A stretch of 64,000 nt of DNA from Ptychodera flava. Its lineage: Eukaryota > Hemichordata > Enteropneusta > Ptychoderidae. The notes beneath the pieces are model-generated. The model was not told the DNA's origin. It did not search any database and was given only the letters and a program-made list of their open reading frames with translations. The position numbers and the translations under genes were made by a program. Every line of letters starts with the position of its first letter. Position 1 is the first letter of the stretch. The stretch covers positions 38,195,388 through 38,259,387 of the forward strand of contig NC_091928.1 of NCBI RefSeq assembly GCF_041260155.1. Reading direction: 5' to 3'. Positions 12,244-35,600 of this stretch are shown here, piece by piece.

Positions 12244-13299
12244 TGGAGCCAACTGTACCATGCAAGGATTACAGTTCGGGTACCCCTGAAGTGAAACGAT
12301 GCACATTTTGACCCTCAAAGAGTGACTACATTGATAACCTGCAAAAACGATATTGACAATGAATATGAGTACATGGGATTATGTACTCGAGGATATTGAC
12401 CTTAGTTATGTTTCTGAGTATTTCGTAGTAATGAACGCTTCTTTATGTGAGTAAGGGAACTGCTAACAGTGTAACTCTGACAAAGGGGACCATCGTCTTA
12501 AGACCCGTTCACTATGTCGAAGTAAAGGTTATCGTTCAATTAACATAGGGACAAGATTGATTGGTACCGACGAAATGACGGATTAGTTAAAATTTGAAAT
12601 ATATACGAACCAAAAAAAGGTGGGGAATATGTATGTTGATTCAATTATATATTTTATATCAATGCAAGTACTTTTTAATATATAGGGAGTGGGCATTGTG
12701 GTGTGATGAATTTAAGTCGTGATGAATGCTTTGTTTATCGTGTCTCTCTGGCAATATTATGGGCTATGCTATTTCTGAGATAGATTTCAGATATGCAGGT
12801 AAACTTTACTTTGTGATTAACCTGACGAGCGTTAAGAAACACTGAATATTTAGTCTTTTTATCAAATGCTCTATTGATCACATTATTCAAATTTATCATA
12901 TAACCTCCTGTAGAAATGCCTGATTGAATTATATATTATTCTTCTAAAAGGATTTTAGAATAAGTATATTTAAGTACATTTGCGATTCTTTTGTAAATCA
13001 TTGAATACGCATGGAGAGTGCGTCGGTGTCTATTGAGTTGTTCAGTTCCAATTCTCATATCTACCAGTGTGCCCATTCCTATATCCTGTTTTTTTTTGCG
13101 CTGCTCATTTTGTTTCTGAACGATGTATAATGTAGATTGTTTTATCCTACTTGTGTTGAGAAACGTTCCTCAAAGATAGCTACTTCAGCTTAATTCCTTG
13201 CCAATGAAGACGTGTTATCACCTTGTCAGTTTCTTCCTTATATCCTGTGTTGACACATAGTTTTGATTCTTTCTGACGTGATTCATCCCCAACCAATCA

Positions 13300-13860
13300 A
13301 AGTCAAAGACACTTCTTAGCCAAAACCGGCTATATCACAGCCTGAATTAGTCACTTTACTTTGGTATATGTTCGTGTACAGTATAGTGTACCACATCGTT
13401 CACCACTGGAGCCGGTCCTCACTTATCCCACCCACTGATACATTAAGCTTATGTTAGTATAGCATTGGTTCAACTTGACGTAGGTGTCTGGTAATAAAGT
13501 GTGAAGAAATAAAGCCGCCGTCTCTGTCTCCATCACTTGAACTCAAAAGTTGTTTTTGTTGCCGAGACCAGGATGAGTTCAAAGAAGGAGGCAAAGTCGA
13601 AGTCAGATCAGGCAGAGGGAACCCAAGCTACGACCAACCTAAAGAGATCACGAGTAGTAACAAACCAACTCAAGAAAGCCGAATCCACAATGTCTGCGTT
13701 TCAGGGCGACCCGAACAACTGTTCATACTGGAGATTATACTGGCAAGAATAGAGGGAACGTACGAAGAGATACACAAGCTCGACAGTTTAATCATCGCTA
13801 ACGCCGAAGATGAAAACATCGATATTTTGCGACTTCCGGCAATACAAGACACACACGTAT
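13300..13860 (+). mobile_element. Possible LTR-element fossil (LTR end plus gag start, BEL/Pao-like)
   Basis: Two close AATAAA signals and a GC-richer tract (13493-13540) are followed by a leader and a short basic, KS-rich frame starting near 13537 that contains MSSKKEAKSKSDQAEGTQ. This arrangement resembles the end of a long terminal repeat followed by the start of a Gag of the BEL/Pao kind. It is a broken fragment: no protease, reverse transcriptase or second LTR is seen nearby. Family and age are uncertain, and it could be unrelated. Confidence 0.3.
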
Positions 13861-14860
13861 TTTTGAGGTGACACAAGGTTTTTGGAAGATATTCAAATGT
13901 GTCCATTGCCTGGTTTTGCGGTCTATAATACAGTGTATAGAGTTCTCATTAATGTACCTTAGACCAATATAAAATAACAAGGTCAAGTGGCGATATTTGT
14001 GTGGACTTACAAGTGATCAATGTTTAAATGTCTCATGTACGTCATGAATGTTTGTTATAATACCGGAACAATGATCACGTGTTCCCTCGAAGATTATAAA
14101 AACATATCTCTGAAATCTTTCCAAAAATGTATTCCGCTTTATTTTGCTGTTCTACAATAACTGCGGTGATCGCTAAGATTGTTGTGTACATGGCATCACA
14201 TCTGCTGTTTTAGTTGTAATGACATTGTGGTTCCTAGAACGGCACTGAGTTTGTTGATAAAATTCATGTTGCCTGCGATGTAGGTTGGTTATTTTTGAAC
14301 TATCACCAAGATAAGACAGATATTTCTAACAATTATAATAAGAATATTCTGAAATTTGTACGTTTCCTTGTTTATTTAATTTGCTAATTGTGGTACATTC
14401 TTTGAAGATTTTGTGATTTTTTTTAGCTTCTATGTCAGTGTTCATATTTTGGGGAGTATTTTGGTACGCTAAGTTTCGTTTGAGATCATTGATAATAACT
14501 TTTTCAATAGTAGTATTGCTCTTTCTTCGACGAAAGGTGCAATTTATTGTATTATGTAGTAATGTTTCGATACATTTTGACCTCTAGTTGACCGATTTCT
14601 TCGAAATGAGGTATTCATAAGATTTTAAGAGTAATCATTTCCCTGATCAGAGATAAGTTACTCTGCATTACTTCAACCAGTTAGTTATATGCAGACTTTG
14701 TAAAGATTTGAGTATTACATTCATTGTTGGTTTGCAAATATTTGAAAATATTGACATCAGAGTAAGTTGATGAATAACAATTTATTGAATAACATTGTCT
14801 CGTTAATTGCAATGTAATCAGAATGGAACTTTGCGGTAAACCATATTTGTTTGGTTGTTA

Positions 14861-14956
<96 letters not shown>
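14861..14956. repeat. (AT)n microsatellite
   Basis: About 95 bases of perfect AT dinucleotide bounded by GC on both sides (GCATAT and ATATGC), so the whole tract is self-complementary. It lies between the NLR gene and the end of the first aminopeptidase gene. Confidence 0.95.
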
Positions 14957-15185
14957 TATTTGTCCTAGCCAACAAAGCTTATAAAGTTACATATCACCTG
15001 ACGCTGACGCTTAAAAACCATTGGTCATGTCAACTGTCCCAAAACCTTCAATGCCGCAAAGTTCAGTAAAGGTTAACGAAACTGAGAACCCATATCCATC
15101 TTTGTGTTGTCTATCAAACGACATCGACTTCAATGCGATATTGTGCCCCTTTTATAAACTTGAATATAAAATATGAAGTATAGCC

Positions 15186-15191
15186 TTTATT
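15186..15191 (-). terminator. Poly(A) signal AATAAA, aminopeptidase 1
   Basis: On the - strand the hexamer AATAAA lies about 120 bases beyond the stop codon of the 15310-26039 gene. It is the first such signal and a plausible cleavage signal for a short 3' UTR. Confidence 0.6.
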
Positions 15192-15309
15192 TTCGGCATC
15201 ATTATGCACCTGCCGAGTAAATGCAAAACTATCCTAAACGACTTATCTAGATCCATGCATGATGCTCTCTGTAACCGATTTGCACTTCTTTCTCACTTTC
15301 CTGTTGTTT

Positions 15310-26039
<10,730 letters not shown>

Positions 26040-28090
26040 GTCCGATGCAGAAGTGACTGACAACCCGTATTATAATTCAAGGATCCCTTTCACTGCCAGA
26101 AAATCTATTGACCTGGAATTCTAAACACGATCAGTGAACTTTCACAAATAGACTGCTGACCTTAAATTTCTAAAGACACTCGCTGTATTCACCCTACGCC
26201 CAAGGAAAGCTGAGCTGTCACGTGACCAAACAAGAGCGCGGGTGGCCTTCGGTGTTTTAACACCATTCAAAATCTAAAAACCATAGACCCTAAAACATTA
26301 CATTCAAGTAAGACGCGAATAGCAAATCGTCGATTTTCGGCTGACAAAGATGAACGAGAATTATGTGAGCCTCTCCCCCGGCACATTGATCGAAGATGAC
26401 AGCCGGGTACGCGTACCATTGGAAAGAACAGCAACAAAACTACAGACCATGATATTAAAGGGGCGTTTCTCAATCCCTGGTTCTTGCATTAGCGGCTGTT
26501 TATATTGACTGTTTGTGCGATTATAGTCTTTTGTTCTCCCTTTAAATGTTATTCTATTTGTTCAGATATAAAACTGATAAAGAACTAGTCCTTTTAAATG
26601 ACAAATGACAGTTAGAAAATCTGAGTTACTCGAGAAATAAATCCTAATGGCAGGACAAAAATCGACTTTTCTGAGCAGTTCATCGAAAGTCGACCTGAAT
26701 CAGGCAGATTTGTACGCCCTGAACGTGATTCAAGATTTCGTTATCACATAAATAGGCCTGTAGATTATATCGTCTGTTGGAAAAATAATTGTGAGAATTT
26801 CTAGTATCACCAGTCACGGTGAGAATTTGTTACCATCGTTGATTCTCACAAGCAGTGCATTTCTCACTGCACACCGGTGAGAATTCAAAATCGTCTCACT
26901 GACAGCCGTAAGAATAACAAGAGGTTCTCACCGATTGCGAGAAAGCGTCACTTTCTCGCTCCAATCTCGCAATTAATTCCTTGAATTGAGAAAAGGCCGA
27001 AAAGTTCGCCTCTCCGTACGTTCACTGAACTTTATGTTTGACCCGTAGTTTGCGGAACCGGGACAATGCTAACCTATTAAATCTGTCACTCTCTTCTGGA
27101 ATTTGAAACTGAATATGGTTGACGCCTTGAATCAGGCACTCGAAGTTTGCTCGTTGCCAGGCAACCTGCCATTTCCTTCGCTCTATTTCTGGCAGCCCCA
27201 GTTAAAAGTAAGGCTCTTTCCAGCGGTAAACGATCTACAATATTCGAATATTGTTGTGTTCATTCTTGGAAGAGGAATATCAATCAATCAAGATTATCAT
27301 AGAACGCCAAAGCCATAGCGAGGAAAAGTTCTAGGGAGCTAAACAGATACAGTGAAATGTAGAAACGACATGCGCATATTACATAGACAAAATGTGCTTT
27401 GATGTGAATATTCAATTTATCAACGTACAGGTAATGAATCCTCGGTGCAAATATTATTGTGCCAGACATCGTCAATTTGGGTTCACGTTTTCAACAATGA
27501 ACGGTTACTGTGATGCTATGATTGTTGCATTTTTATTCTTATATTAAAACCTGGTCAAAGCCCTTGGTAGTGAAAGCAACTGGTCGCCATGTGATAAATA
27601 AACCTCTGTCAGTAAAATCGTGACTTAGACGGTGTGATGCGAGCACGAAATGAGACAGGGATAAAATATGGAAGCATTGATATTGCAGTTTTAGGTGCAA
27701 AAACTCCTTTGTATTGCTTTGCGTGATACCTTTGTTGTTCCAAATTCCAATATGTCAGTCAAATCCTTGTAAGCGTGTGTATCTTCCTGCCGGCCCAACT
27801 TTTTACTATGCCGAAAACGACGAAGCGCATGCGCAGTAAAACGTACTGCAAAATTATCCAGCTGGAGTGGGTAAACAGATACGAATACAGTGCATGCATG
27901 CCTTGCATTGTATGTGTCCTATGGTGAAAGTTAAAAATGACTCGACGAATGAGGGCGCAGTCACCGTGATCTTCAGCGGTAAACAAAAAAAATATAGGTT
28001 GTACACATGCAAGGATATAAACCAGACATGAACTGAATATGCTCACGTGTTTTACAACAGAATCATTAATAGTAGTATGCTTCACAGAAC
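26040..28090. other. Upstream region of aminopeptidase 1; no gene seen
   Basis: Presumed 5' UTR and promoter region of the - strand aminopeptidase gene. A TCACGTGAC E-box-like palindrome lies near 26218-26226. Between about 26795 and 26985 the motif GTGAGAAT and its complement occur at least seven times. No TATA box or initiator can be assigned with confidence, and no conserved coding exon is present. Confidence 0.4.
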
Positions 28091-28139
28091 AATAAGATAT
28101 ATGTTATCACTATATGTGACAGGTTTTTTTCAACTTCGC

Positions 28140-29110
28140 ACAGTACTCTAAGAGTTTAATCACTAATTAAAAAACTTTATTTAATATGCAAATTAATTAT
28201 TAACTTGACACTGCTCAATGCTTCTCAGTACAATTGGATATTTATCAGATCAACATCTGTAGCAAGTTTCATCAAATTTAACGCTGTAATTTTGGAGTAA
28301 TATCACTAATTACAAAGTTCATTAAATATGCAAATGAACCCTTAATTAACTTCACACAACTAAATGCTCTATACCACAATTAGATATCTGTCGGATCAGT
28401 ATCTGCAGCAGATTTCATCACATTTGGTGCAGTTATTTTGGAGTTATATCACTAATTACAAAACTTCATAAAATATGCAAATGACCTATTCGTTAACTTA
28501 TCACTGCCAAATGCTTCTCAGTAGAATTAGATATTTATAAAAACAATATCTGTACCCAATTTCACTGACTTGGCTGCCGTAATTTCAGAGTTATATATGT
28601 AATTAAAAAGTCCATTTAATATGCATATGAACCCTTAATTAATTTCACACTACTAAATGCTTTACACTACAGTTAGATATCAGTCGGATCAGTATCTGCA
28701 GCAGATTTCATCACATATGGTGAAGTTATATCGGAGTTATATGACTAATTACAAACCTTCATAAAATATGCAAATGAGCTATTTATTGACTTGACACTGC
28801 CTAATGCTTCTAAATATAATTAGATATATATCAGATCAATATTTGTTGCAAGTATCATCAAGTTTGGTGCAGGAATTTTAGAGGTTATCTCACTAATAAA
28901 AGTTCATTAAATATGCAAATGAGAAGATAATTGACATGACACTCACAGTATCATCATAATGTTCTTAGATTGTCATCTGTAAAAAGTTTCATGAAATTTT
29001 GTGCAGTATTTCTTGATATATGTCTACACTGTCGTTACCGTCTCCATAGGGAAACCATTGTACGGAAAAAAAACAATATTGCATAACTTCATTAATATGC
29101 AAGCCACACT
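28140..29110. repeat. Degenerate tandem repeat, period about 145 bp
   Basis: The anchor AATATGCAAAT recurs at about 28183, 28327, 28470, 28617, 28764 and 28911, with a degenerate seventh near 29092. Spacings are 143-147 bases, then ~181. Each unit also carries TCACTAATTACAAA, a TTAGATATNTNTCNGATCA block and GCAGTTATTTTGGAGTTATA. Units are clearly related but diverged, so the array is old. It lies between the two aminopeptidase genes. ATGCAAAT, the POU octamer, is intact in five of seven units. Confidence 0.8.
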
Positions 29111-29149
29111 AACCAAAATCTAATCAGTTCTTGCAAGTAGCATATGGTA

Positions 29150-29240
29150 CCTGTGTACCAAATCTGACTTGAATCTGTTCAGGCGTTTTTGAGTTATCGT
29201 GTAAACAGACAGACAGACACACACACACACACACACACAC

Positions 29241-29277
<37 letters not shown>

Positions 29278-29335
29278 CAGACAGACAGACATCGCTATGA
29301 CATTAGCCCACGTGTTTACACACGTGAGCTAATAA
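29150..29335. mobile_element. AC-rich tail with terminal hairpin, end of the 145-bp repeat element
   Basis: The sequence TTTTTGAGTTATCGTGTAAAC leads into (CAGA)n and (CA)n tracts (about 29207-29292) and ends in a stem-loop at 29302-29333, with arms ATTAGC-CACGTGT and ACACGTG-GCTAAT. Simple repeats running into a palindromic end suggest a non-autonomous mobile element whose body includes the 145-bp units. I do not see the opposite terminus, so the limits are provisional. Confidence 0.5.
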
Positions 29336-29341
29336 GATAGC

Positions 29342-31950
29342 CTCTTTGGTCAGATGAAGAGTACGGGATAGTGTGATGGAGTATAGTATTGAGTAAAACG
29401 AGAAATGCGGGACAAGTTTAGAGACAGAAAATTAGAAGATGCATTACAACTGGTAACTTAAAACAAGACAGAAATGAATGGCCGAGTGAAGTCGCTTATT
29501 CATACACAAACTCGATGTACTCATGATAAATTTGAGACATATGTCAGATGTTGCACAAGTCAAGCTCACAACGCTTTTGTCTTTGCATTTTCTGAAATTT
29601 ATTTCTTGGACATAAAGAGTTTAACACTCCATACAAGTCAGGACTTTTATTAACTTACTTGCAGTACCTGAAAATACCCAAAAAAACCCCCCGATTTCAT
29701 TCTTTTATTTGTCAGCCTGTCCTACTGTTAGCATTACATGCTCAGTCAGCAATATTAAATGGCTGCTTCGTATAATTTAACTACTCTATGTAAAAATATA
29801 TCTATCTGAAAAATAGAAATATACCAAAGGATGAGATACAAACCATCTGTACAATATAAACACCTTAACAGCTGATACATTTGACGTAATAATTATTTTT
29901 TGTTTGAGCATAGACCCTTGAGAATTTCTCGAGGGTCTATGGTTTGAGAAACAAGTTTACAAAAACTGCAACACATACAAACACTGATACTCTACAATTG
30001 TCACCGAGAGTAAATGCGTTGTACACTGACTTACAAAAAGGTCTAAAGAACATTTTACAGTTACTCACTTACATTACAAAAAGTACTGTAACATAATATA
30101 AACTGGAAATCAGAATAGTTACTGGGCCATAGCTTCAATTAAGCCGTAGGTGTAGCATGAATTGTTGCTCTACAGATATATAACTTTATTGTGCATAGTA
30201 CGTTTTACTTTGATGAAACAAGCAACATGCACTGACTTTGTTATGACCGAAAATCGGGGACTTAGTCATACAAACTTACAGTACATAAATATTAAACAAA
30301 CAATAAATGGAAGATATTGAAAATTTCACACGGAACTTTACACAGAACTATTGCTATGCAAGAATCTAGCCTTAGAAGAAGGTTGAATGCCTTTGATGTG
30401 AGAAGCCTTGGCTGAAATACAAAAGCGGAATCTCTTTGTGAGACTGAGATCAAGTTTGGATTTCAGAAATTGGAACATTTCAGAACATTTTTACTTGCTC
30501 TCAAATCATTTTGAACACCAATGTATGATCTTGGAAAGTACAATATGCTATCCAGTATACAGAGATTTTTGAAGATTCCAATTCAAATTCGGGAATTTGC
30601 AAGAGTCTGAATCTGAATCATATATTTAAAACAAAACTATTTAGCACCAATGAAGCCTTTATTGCTTCCTAAAATACTGTGATTTAACTTAACAATAAGA
30701 ACTAAAACTATTTTGATTTATAGTCTGAATCACATAATTTGTATTCACTGACAGCTCAACCCATACAATATCTTGAAAGATTCTGGATTCAAAATTCTTC
30801 ATAATATCATAAAACCTACAGCATTTCTCAATGCAGACTGTATCTTGTAAATAAATAAATTAACATATAAAGTACTGTTTAATATATGCTGGCATGGAAT
30901 ATTCCCATGGACAAGGGACTTTATCACGTAGTTGCGAGCAGAAGTAAAGATTGGTTGACTGGCATTGTCAGATACCAAATTACAATGTTTAAACCCTAAA
31001 TGATTCCCGCAGTTGCTGGGGATTAATGCCCGATAAGTGTGACTCTCCCGGTTAATTAATTAAGCAATAAACAACACCCAGCGACGGTATACCACGAGAC
31101 TTTGACCAGTTCATAACATATGTGCACAAGCAATAGCAAGTGCATATATGGAGCAAACTGGTCAAAATCTTGTGGTACATTGTATATCCATTGCTGAGGT
31201 GGTTTCTTGCTAAAATATCATAATATCAAATTACAATTCTGCTGTTAAGCATCAAAAAGGGAATTGTTTGTGCCTGTTTTGACTGTGCTACATGTATATT
31301 GTGAATATGGGACGGTTATTTTCATGTCTCGACATCAACATACTGGTATGATACCATATAGATTAAATGCACAATACACAAACCACATACCCCCTAGGTT
31401 ACTAATGATTAATTCAAACAGCTGTCCCTGTCCGATGATCACCACTCTTGCTGGCATAGCTTGGCATAAACATTTGCACAAGAGTACATACTAACAATGC
31501 AGCAATAAATATTTCAATGACTTCTATGTACAAAAATATTTTTTGTTAATTTGCTGATTACTCTGAATTTCAGATTTCAATCCTTGATCCCTTCCACCCC
31601 ATTCCCAAGTAGAAAAGTCCAACTTTACCACAGAAAACCATACAATCAGGCCAAACCATGAAGGTAAATAGAGAGGCAAAGAAGTTTTTAGCAAACTGCT
31701 TTTTGAAATCTCTTGAAGTTTCATGCAATTCATATCATTACACGGATAAATTAGTCAACCTTCCAAATGTCTACGACTGGTTTACATTTTTTGTTCAACA
31801 ATTTGTTTCTCAAGTTATATAACAAAATCATTTTATTAACTTTCTCACAAATAATGTCACTGTGGCAGTTTATTGAGACAACATGTTTAGAATTTCCCTT
31901 CAATCAGTGTTATTGCGGAATCACTTGCCATTTCAATGTAGTACTTCACA
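29342..31950. other. Intergenic, AT-rich; no gene seen
   Basis: No conserved exon on either strand. A loose inverted repeat pairs about 31073-31125 with 31143-31204, sharing CCACNAGANTTTGACCAGTT, and may be an old foldback. Part of this region could be 3' UTR or downstream DNA of aminopeptidase 2. Confidence 0.4.
29909..29941. repeat. 33-base palindrome
   Basis: The arms CATAGACCCT and AGGGTCTATG pair around GAGAA/TTCTC with one mismatch. It is isolated in intergenic DNA between the aminopeptidase genes, with no neighbouring gene or terminator context. Confidence 0.7.
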
Positions 31951-31956
31951 TTTATT
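31951..31956 (-). terminator. Candidate poly(A) signal, aminopeptidase 2
   Basis: AATAAA on the - strand, about 735 bases past the stop at 32691. Other A-rich hexamers occur in this AT-rich stretch, so the choice is tentative. Confidence 0.3.
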
Positions 31957-32690
31957 AATAAATACTACAAGGTCAGTTGTAACTATGGTAACCACCCTTT
32001 TGGCTTTGCTTTACTCCCCTAGCTACTGTAACTAAGGAAAAGGAAACAGCAAAGCATAATTTTCAGTTAATGTCTATGTACGTGAACTTTTTTACAGATC
32101 ACATTCATGCAGACAGCTGCAAATTTGACTGTTACTGAGAAAATCAATGAGAGGTTTACAGTTAATTTTGCGAGTAAAACTTTTGCATGTAAGGGTTGAA
32201 AAAACTTTCATGTAATGGAATCAGAGAGTGGCATTTCCCCATCAACTATTTTGGTTATTTAGCATCACCAAAAGCATCAGAAAAATTAAAATTGGCATGA
32301 TTATATGACATTTGTCTAGTAAAAATTATACAGAAAATTCCAACGCCTAACATAGTGACAGTTCTGCAGGTTGTACACGGAACTATAGCTGTATTGTAAG
32401 AATTACTGTCATGGCAATCCCACATTGCAGAGTGCCCGTTAGGGTAGATGTTCAGAATACACAGCTTTATGAACAAATGTTCAAGGTACGAAGTTTAATG
32501 GGTAAGTGTTTAGTACAAGCTTTTACAGGCAGAAGTTCATATCAACACACTAGTATGATATGTTTGCATTAGACAATTATACGGTAGATGGGTGTTCATT
32601 GCCAGAGTTCTATGGTTGGTTGTATACTCATACAGTAAAATTATAGAAAATAGATTATGGCTCAGACACTGCAAAATACACTGTGAAATT

Positions 32691-35600
32691 TCAATTGACT
32701 CTGCTCTTGAGAAATGCACGTATATCCAGAAGGTTCTTGTCCATCCACTGGATGTTGGTGTTCAGTTTTCTCAAACCAGTGTAGAAACCCAAGGCACTAT
32801 CAGCTGGCATGTCATTGTACTTCCTGCCAAAGTCATCATACTGCACATACAGAGATACAGAGAAAGATGAAAACAATTTATATTCTATGATGAAATAATT
32901 TGACAAAATTTATGAAACAGCAGACTTGTGAATTTATACTGACAGGTTTTCTGAGCAGAATCTGAAATTCATACATCTCTCCGCTTTAAAAGACAGACAT
33001 AATTGGTATTTAAGTATTACACTTATTACACTTTTAGTTTCCATTGCACCAGCATATTCTTCCATATGTGAATCAGTGTTGCTTCATGACCTTTGACCCT
33101 TGACCTTAAAACCAGCAATAATGTTCATAAGTACATTCATGTATTTTATCCAGTAACGTTTGCTAAAGTTGGAAATGTGAAAGGCCTTCACAATTATTCA
33201 GAATTCCTGTTATTCTTTCATTATCAGCATATTGATGTAATGTGCTTCTTTGACGTAAATGGAGGACAACATTTCTTCACAAAGCTTACCTTGTCTTTAT
33301 CAGCCTGTGTGTTCATAGTGTTTGTAAACTGCCACATCAAATCATACGCAGCTGTTTCATCCCTGGAAGATAGATATCAACAAACACGGAATGAGACTAA
33401 TGACATTTAAATTTATGCATACATGGGATGAGGTCACAAGTTCACTGCAGCTGTTGAGTCTAACACAAATCAGCATAAATTAGACATTCCATCTCATACT
33501 TGAGAGAGATATATTGGCAGAGACATGTAATAACTCAAACTAACAGAGCTTGTTTGAAGTCAAGGATAAATGTAAATATATTTGAAATACAGGTGAACTC
33601 ACATTTGGATAAGTTCATCGAAATGCTCCGTTGCAAAATCCCACGCTAAGAGAAAGCCCACAGCTGTTGTGTTACTGACATGGCTGATAACACGTATGGC
33701 TTGGTCGCTGTCTAAGTATAGAATCATGTATGCTTTTAACACCCAAGGTCTTGGATTGCAGGCCAGAGCTGCCTGGATGTCGGTGGACAGTTTCTCATCT
33801 TGAGAATTCTCAAGAATGCTGTGTGCGGCGTCCCAGTCATCTTCGTCTCCGTACATCAGAGCCGTGCAGATTACACTCTCTCTGATGTCTATATTCAGAC
33901 TGCAAGAGATGAAATCATCTGTAAAACCTTTCAAACTTTAGTACAACCCTCACTGGCTTTTGCACACACCCAACAGCCCTGAATTTAAGTGTTGATGATA
34001 AACGCTCATCTTCAAAGCGCATTTTCCTGGGCCATCAAATCACAAACTTCTCCAAAGAAAACTCATAAGGTACACTGAATATGCACAATTTCAAGGTGTA
34101 ATACAAAAAGGTAGGTATAAAAATTATGTTTTCAGGATGTTAAAAAGCAAAAATGCCACTCTAAGTGGCAGAATATTGTACATCTGACATCTGCTGCAGT
34201 TTGCATGTCTTAATTTCTTGTCATATATATTCTCAGTTGATAAGCTCTCCATTCGTCTGGTGTCAGTCAATATTGTGTGAAGCGAGTGACTACAAAAAAA
34301 GTGCTGCTTCTTGTTCAAAATTGAAAAACAAACATTAAAAAGACCAGGGACAGGAATGTATCTCACCTGTTTGACTGTGGATTGAGTGACCAATCAGCAA
34401 ACACGTCTCTTGCCTTGTCGATGCAATGTCCATTGCCATAGCGACATGCAAGTCTTATCCCAACAATGGCTGCATGGCTTATACAAGGGAAAAAATTACA
34501 CTCTGAGTTAAATCCATGTCTAATTTTGTAAGTGAAGGAATTGTGCCAGGGAAAAATGCAGTGTCACATATTTGTTGGCGGGAAAACAAAGGTGGGTGGC
34601 AATGTATTGAATGCATTGTTTCTTTGAAAATGTACATTTTGGCAATATCCTAATGTTATACTATTGTCTTCTCTGCAAGTGAGTATCAACGGTAGACAAA
34701 AAGCACTCAATTTTGTCTCCAAGAAATGTAAGTTCATCATTGAAACAAAGCTCTGAAGTTTTTTCTGATCATGTAGAAATAAAAGCAATGCAGACATACT
34801 ATTATTTGATTTCCAGCTTATATGAAAGCAAATTGATAGTTGCTGAAGGAAGACAGCAAATCAGCACAGATGTTCTCACATTTGTCCTTGAACACAGTGT
34901 TGTTATGTTCGGGTCGTGGGAACTGCATTTATAATATAATCTACCATGTGTGTACAAGGCATGCATATTTTTGATGAGAAATCCCACTCAGATTGTATTA
35001 ATCTTTATGAATGGCTGAGAAGATACAATTACTGTGAGCTGCATATTAGTTGTTTCCTTGGCAACATGCTGTAGAAGTGCAGCTTTCATTTGGTGAAAAA
35101 CATCGATATGTCACAAATGACATATTTAATTAAATCAGCATGGAGATTACACACCGCTATAGCTGGATTAATATTCCAATGAGTGCAAAACTGCTACATA
35201 AGAGGTTAATCTATCGGTGCATTAACTACAAAGTCCGCTGGAATTTCTCTTCAGTACACAGTCACCTTTCTCCAGTCATCATCATTCATATGTGACAAAG
35301 TAATTCTTAAAAATGGTCAATAGAGGGCGATAGACAAAGCCACGCTGTAAATCATCCTTCACTATCCACGTCAAATACTTAAAGGGACAAAGTCGGCCAT
35401 TTTTTCATGAATTTTGTTTCATACGAGATACTATTTATATTGTTTGACATGTTGACAGATACTAAATGAATGGGTGACCATTTATATATTTGACCCCGGT
35501 TTTACAAACGATACATAAAACCATCGCGAAAATGAATTAATGGTCATGAGCATTAATTTATTTTGCGCTGGTTCCATTTAATTTGTCTAAAACCGGTCAC

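Larger units (their letters stand above)
12244..15185. other. Intergenic: NLR 3' flank and no supported host gene
   Basis: After the NLR stop there is about 2.9 kb with no conserved coding exon on either strand. AATAAA hexamers occur at 13493-13498 and 13508-13513, but these may belong to the LTR-like sequence described separately, so the end of the NLR transcript cannot be set. An (AT)n tract lies at about 14861-14956. The rest is AT-rich with nothing I recognise. Confidence 0.5.

Noticed and set aside
26040-26063. Extended N-terminus of aminopeptidase 1
   Set aside because: The upstream in-frame codon is TTG. The first ATG at 26039 gives a normal cytosolic tail before the membrane segment.
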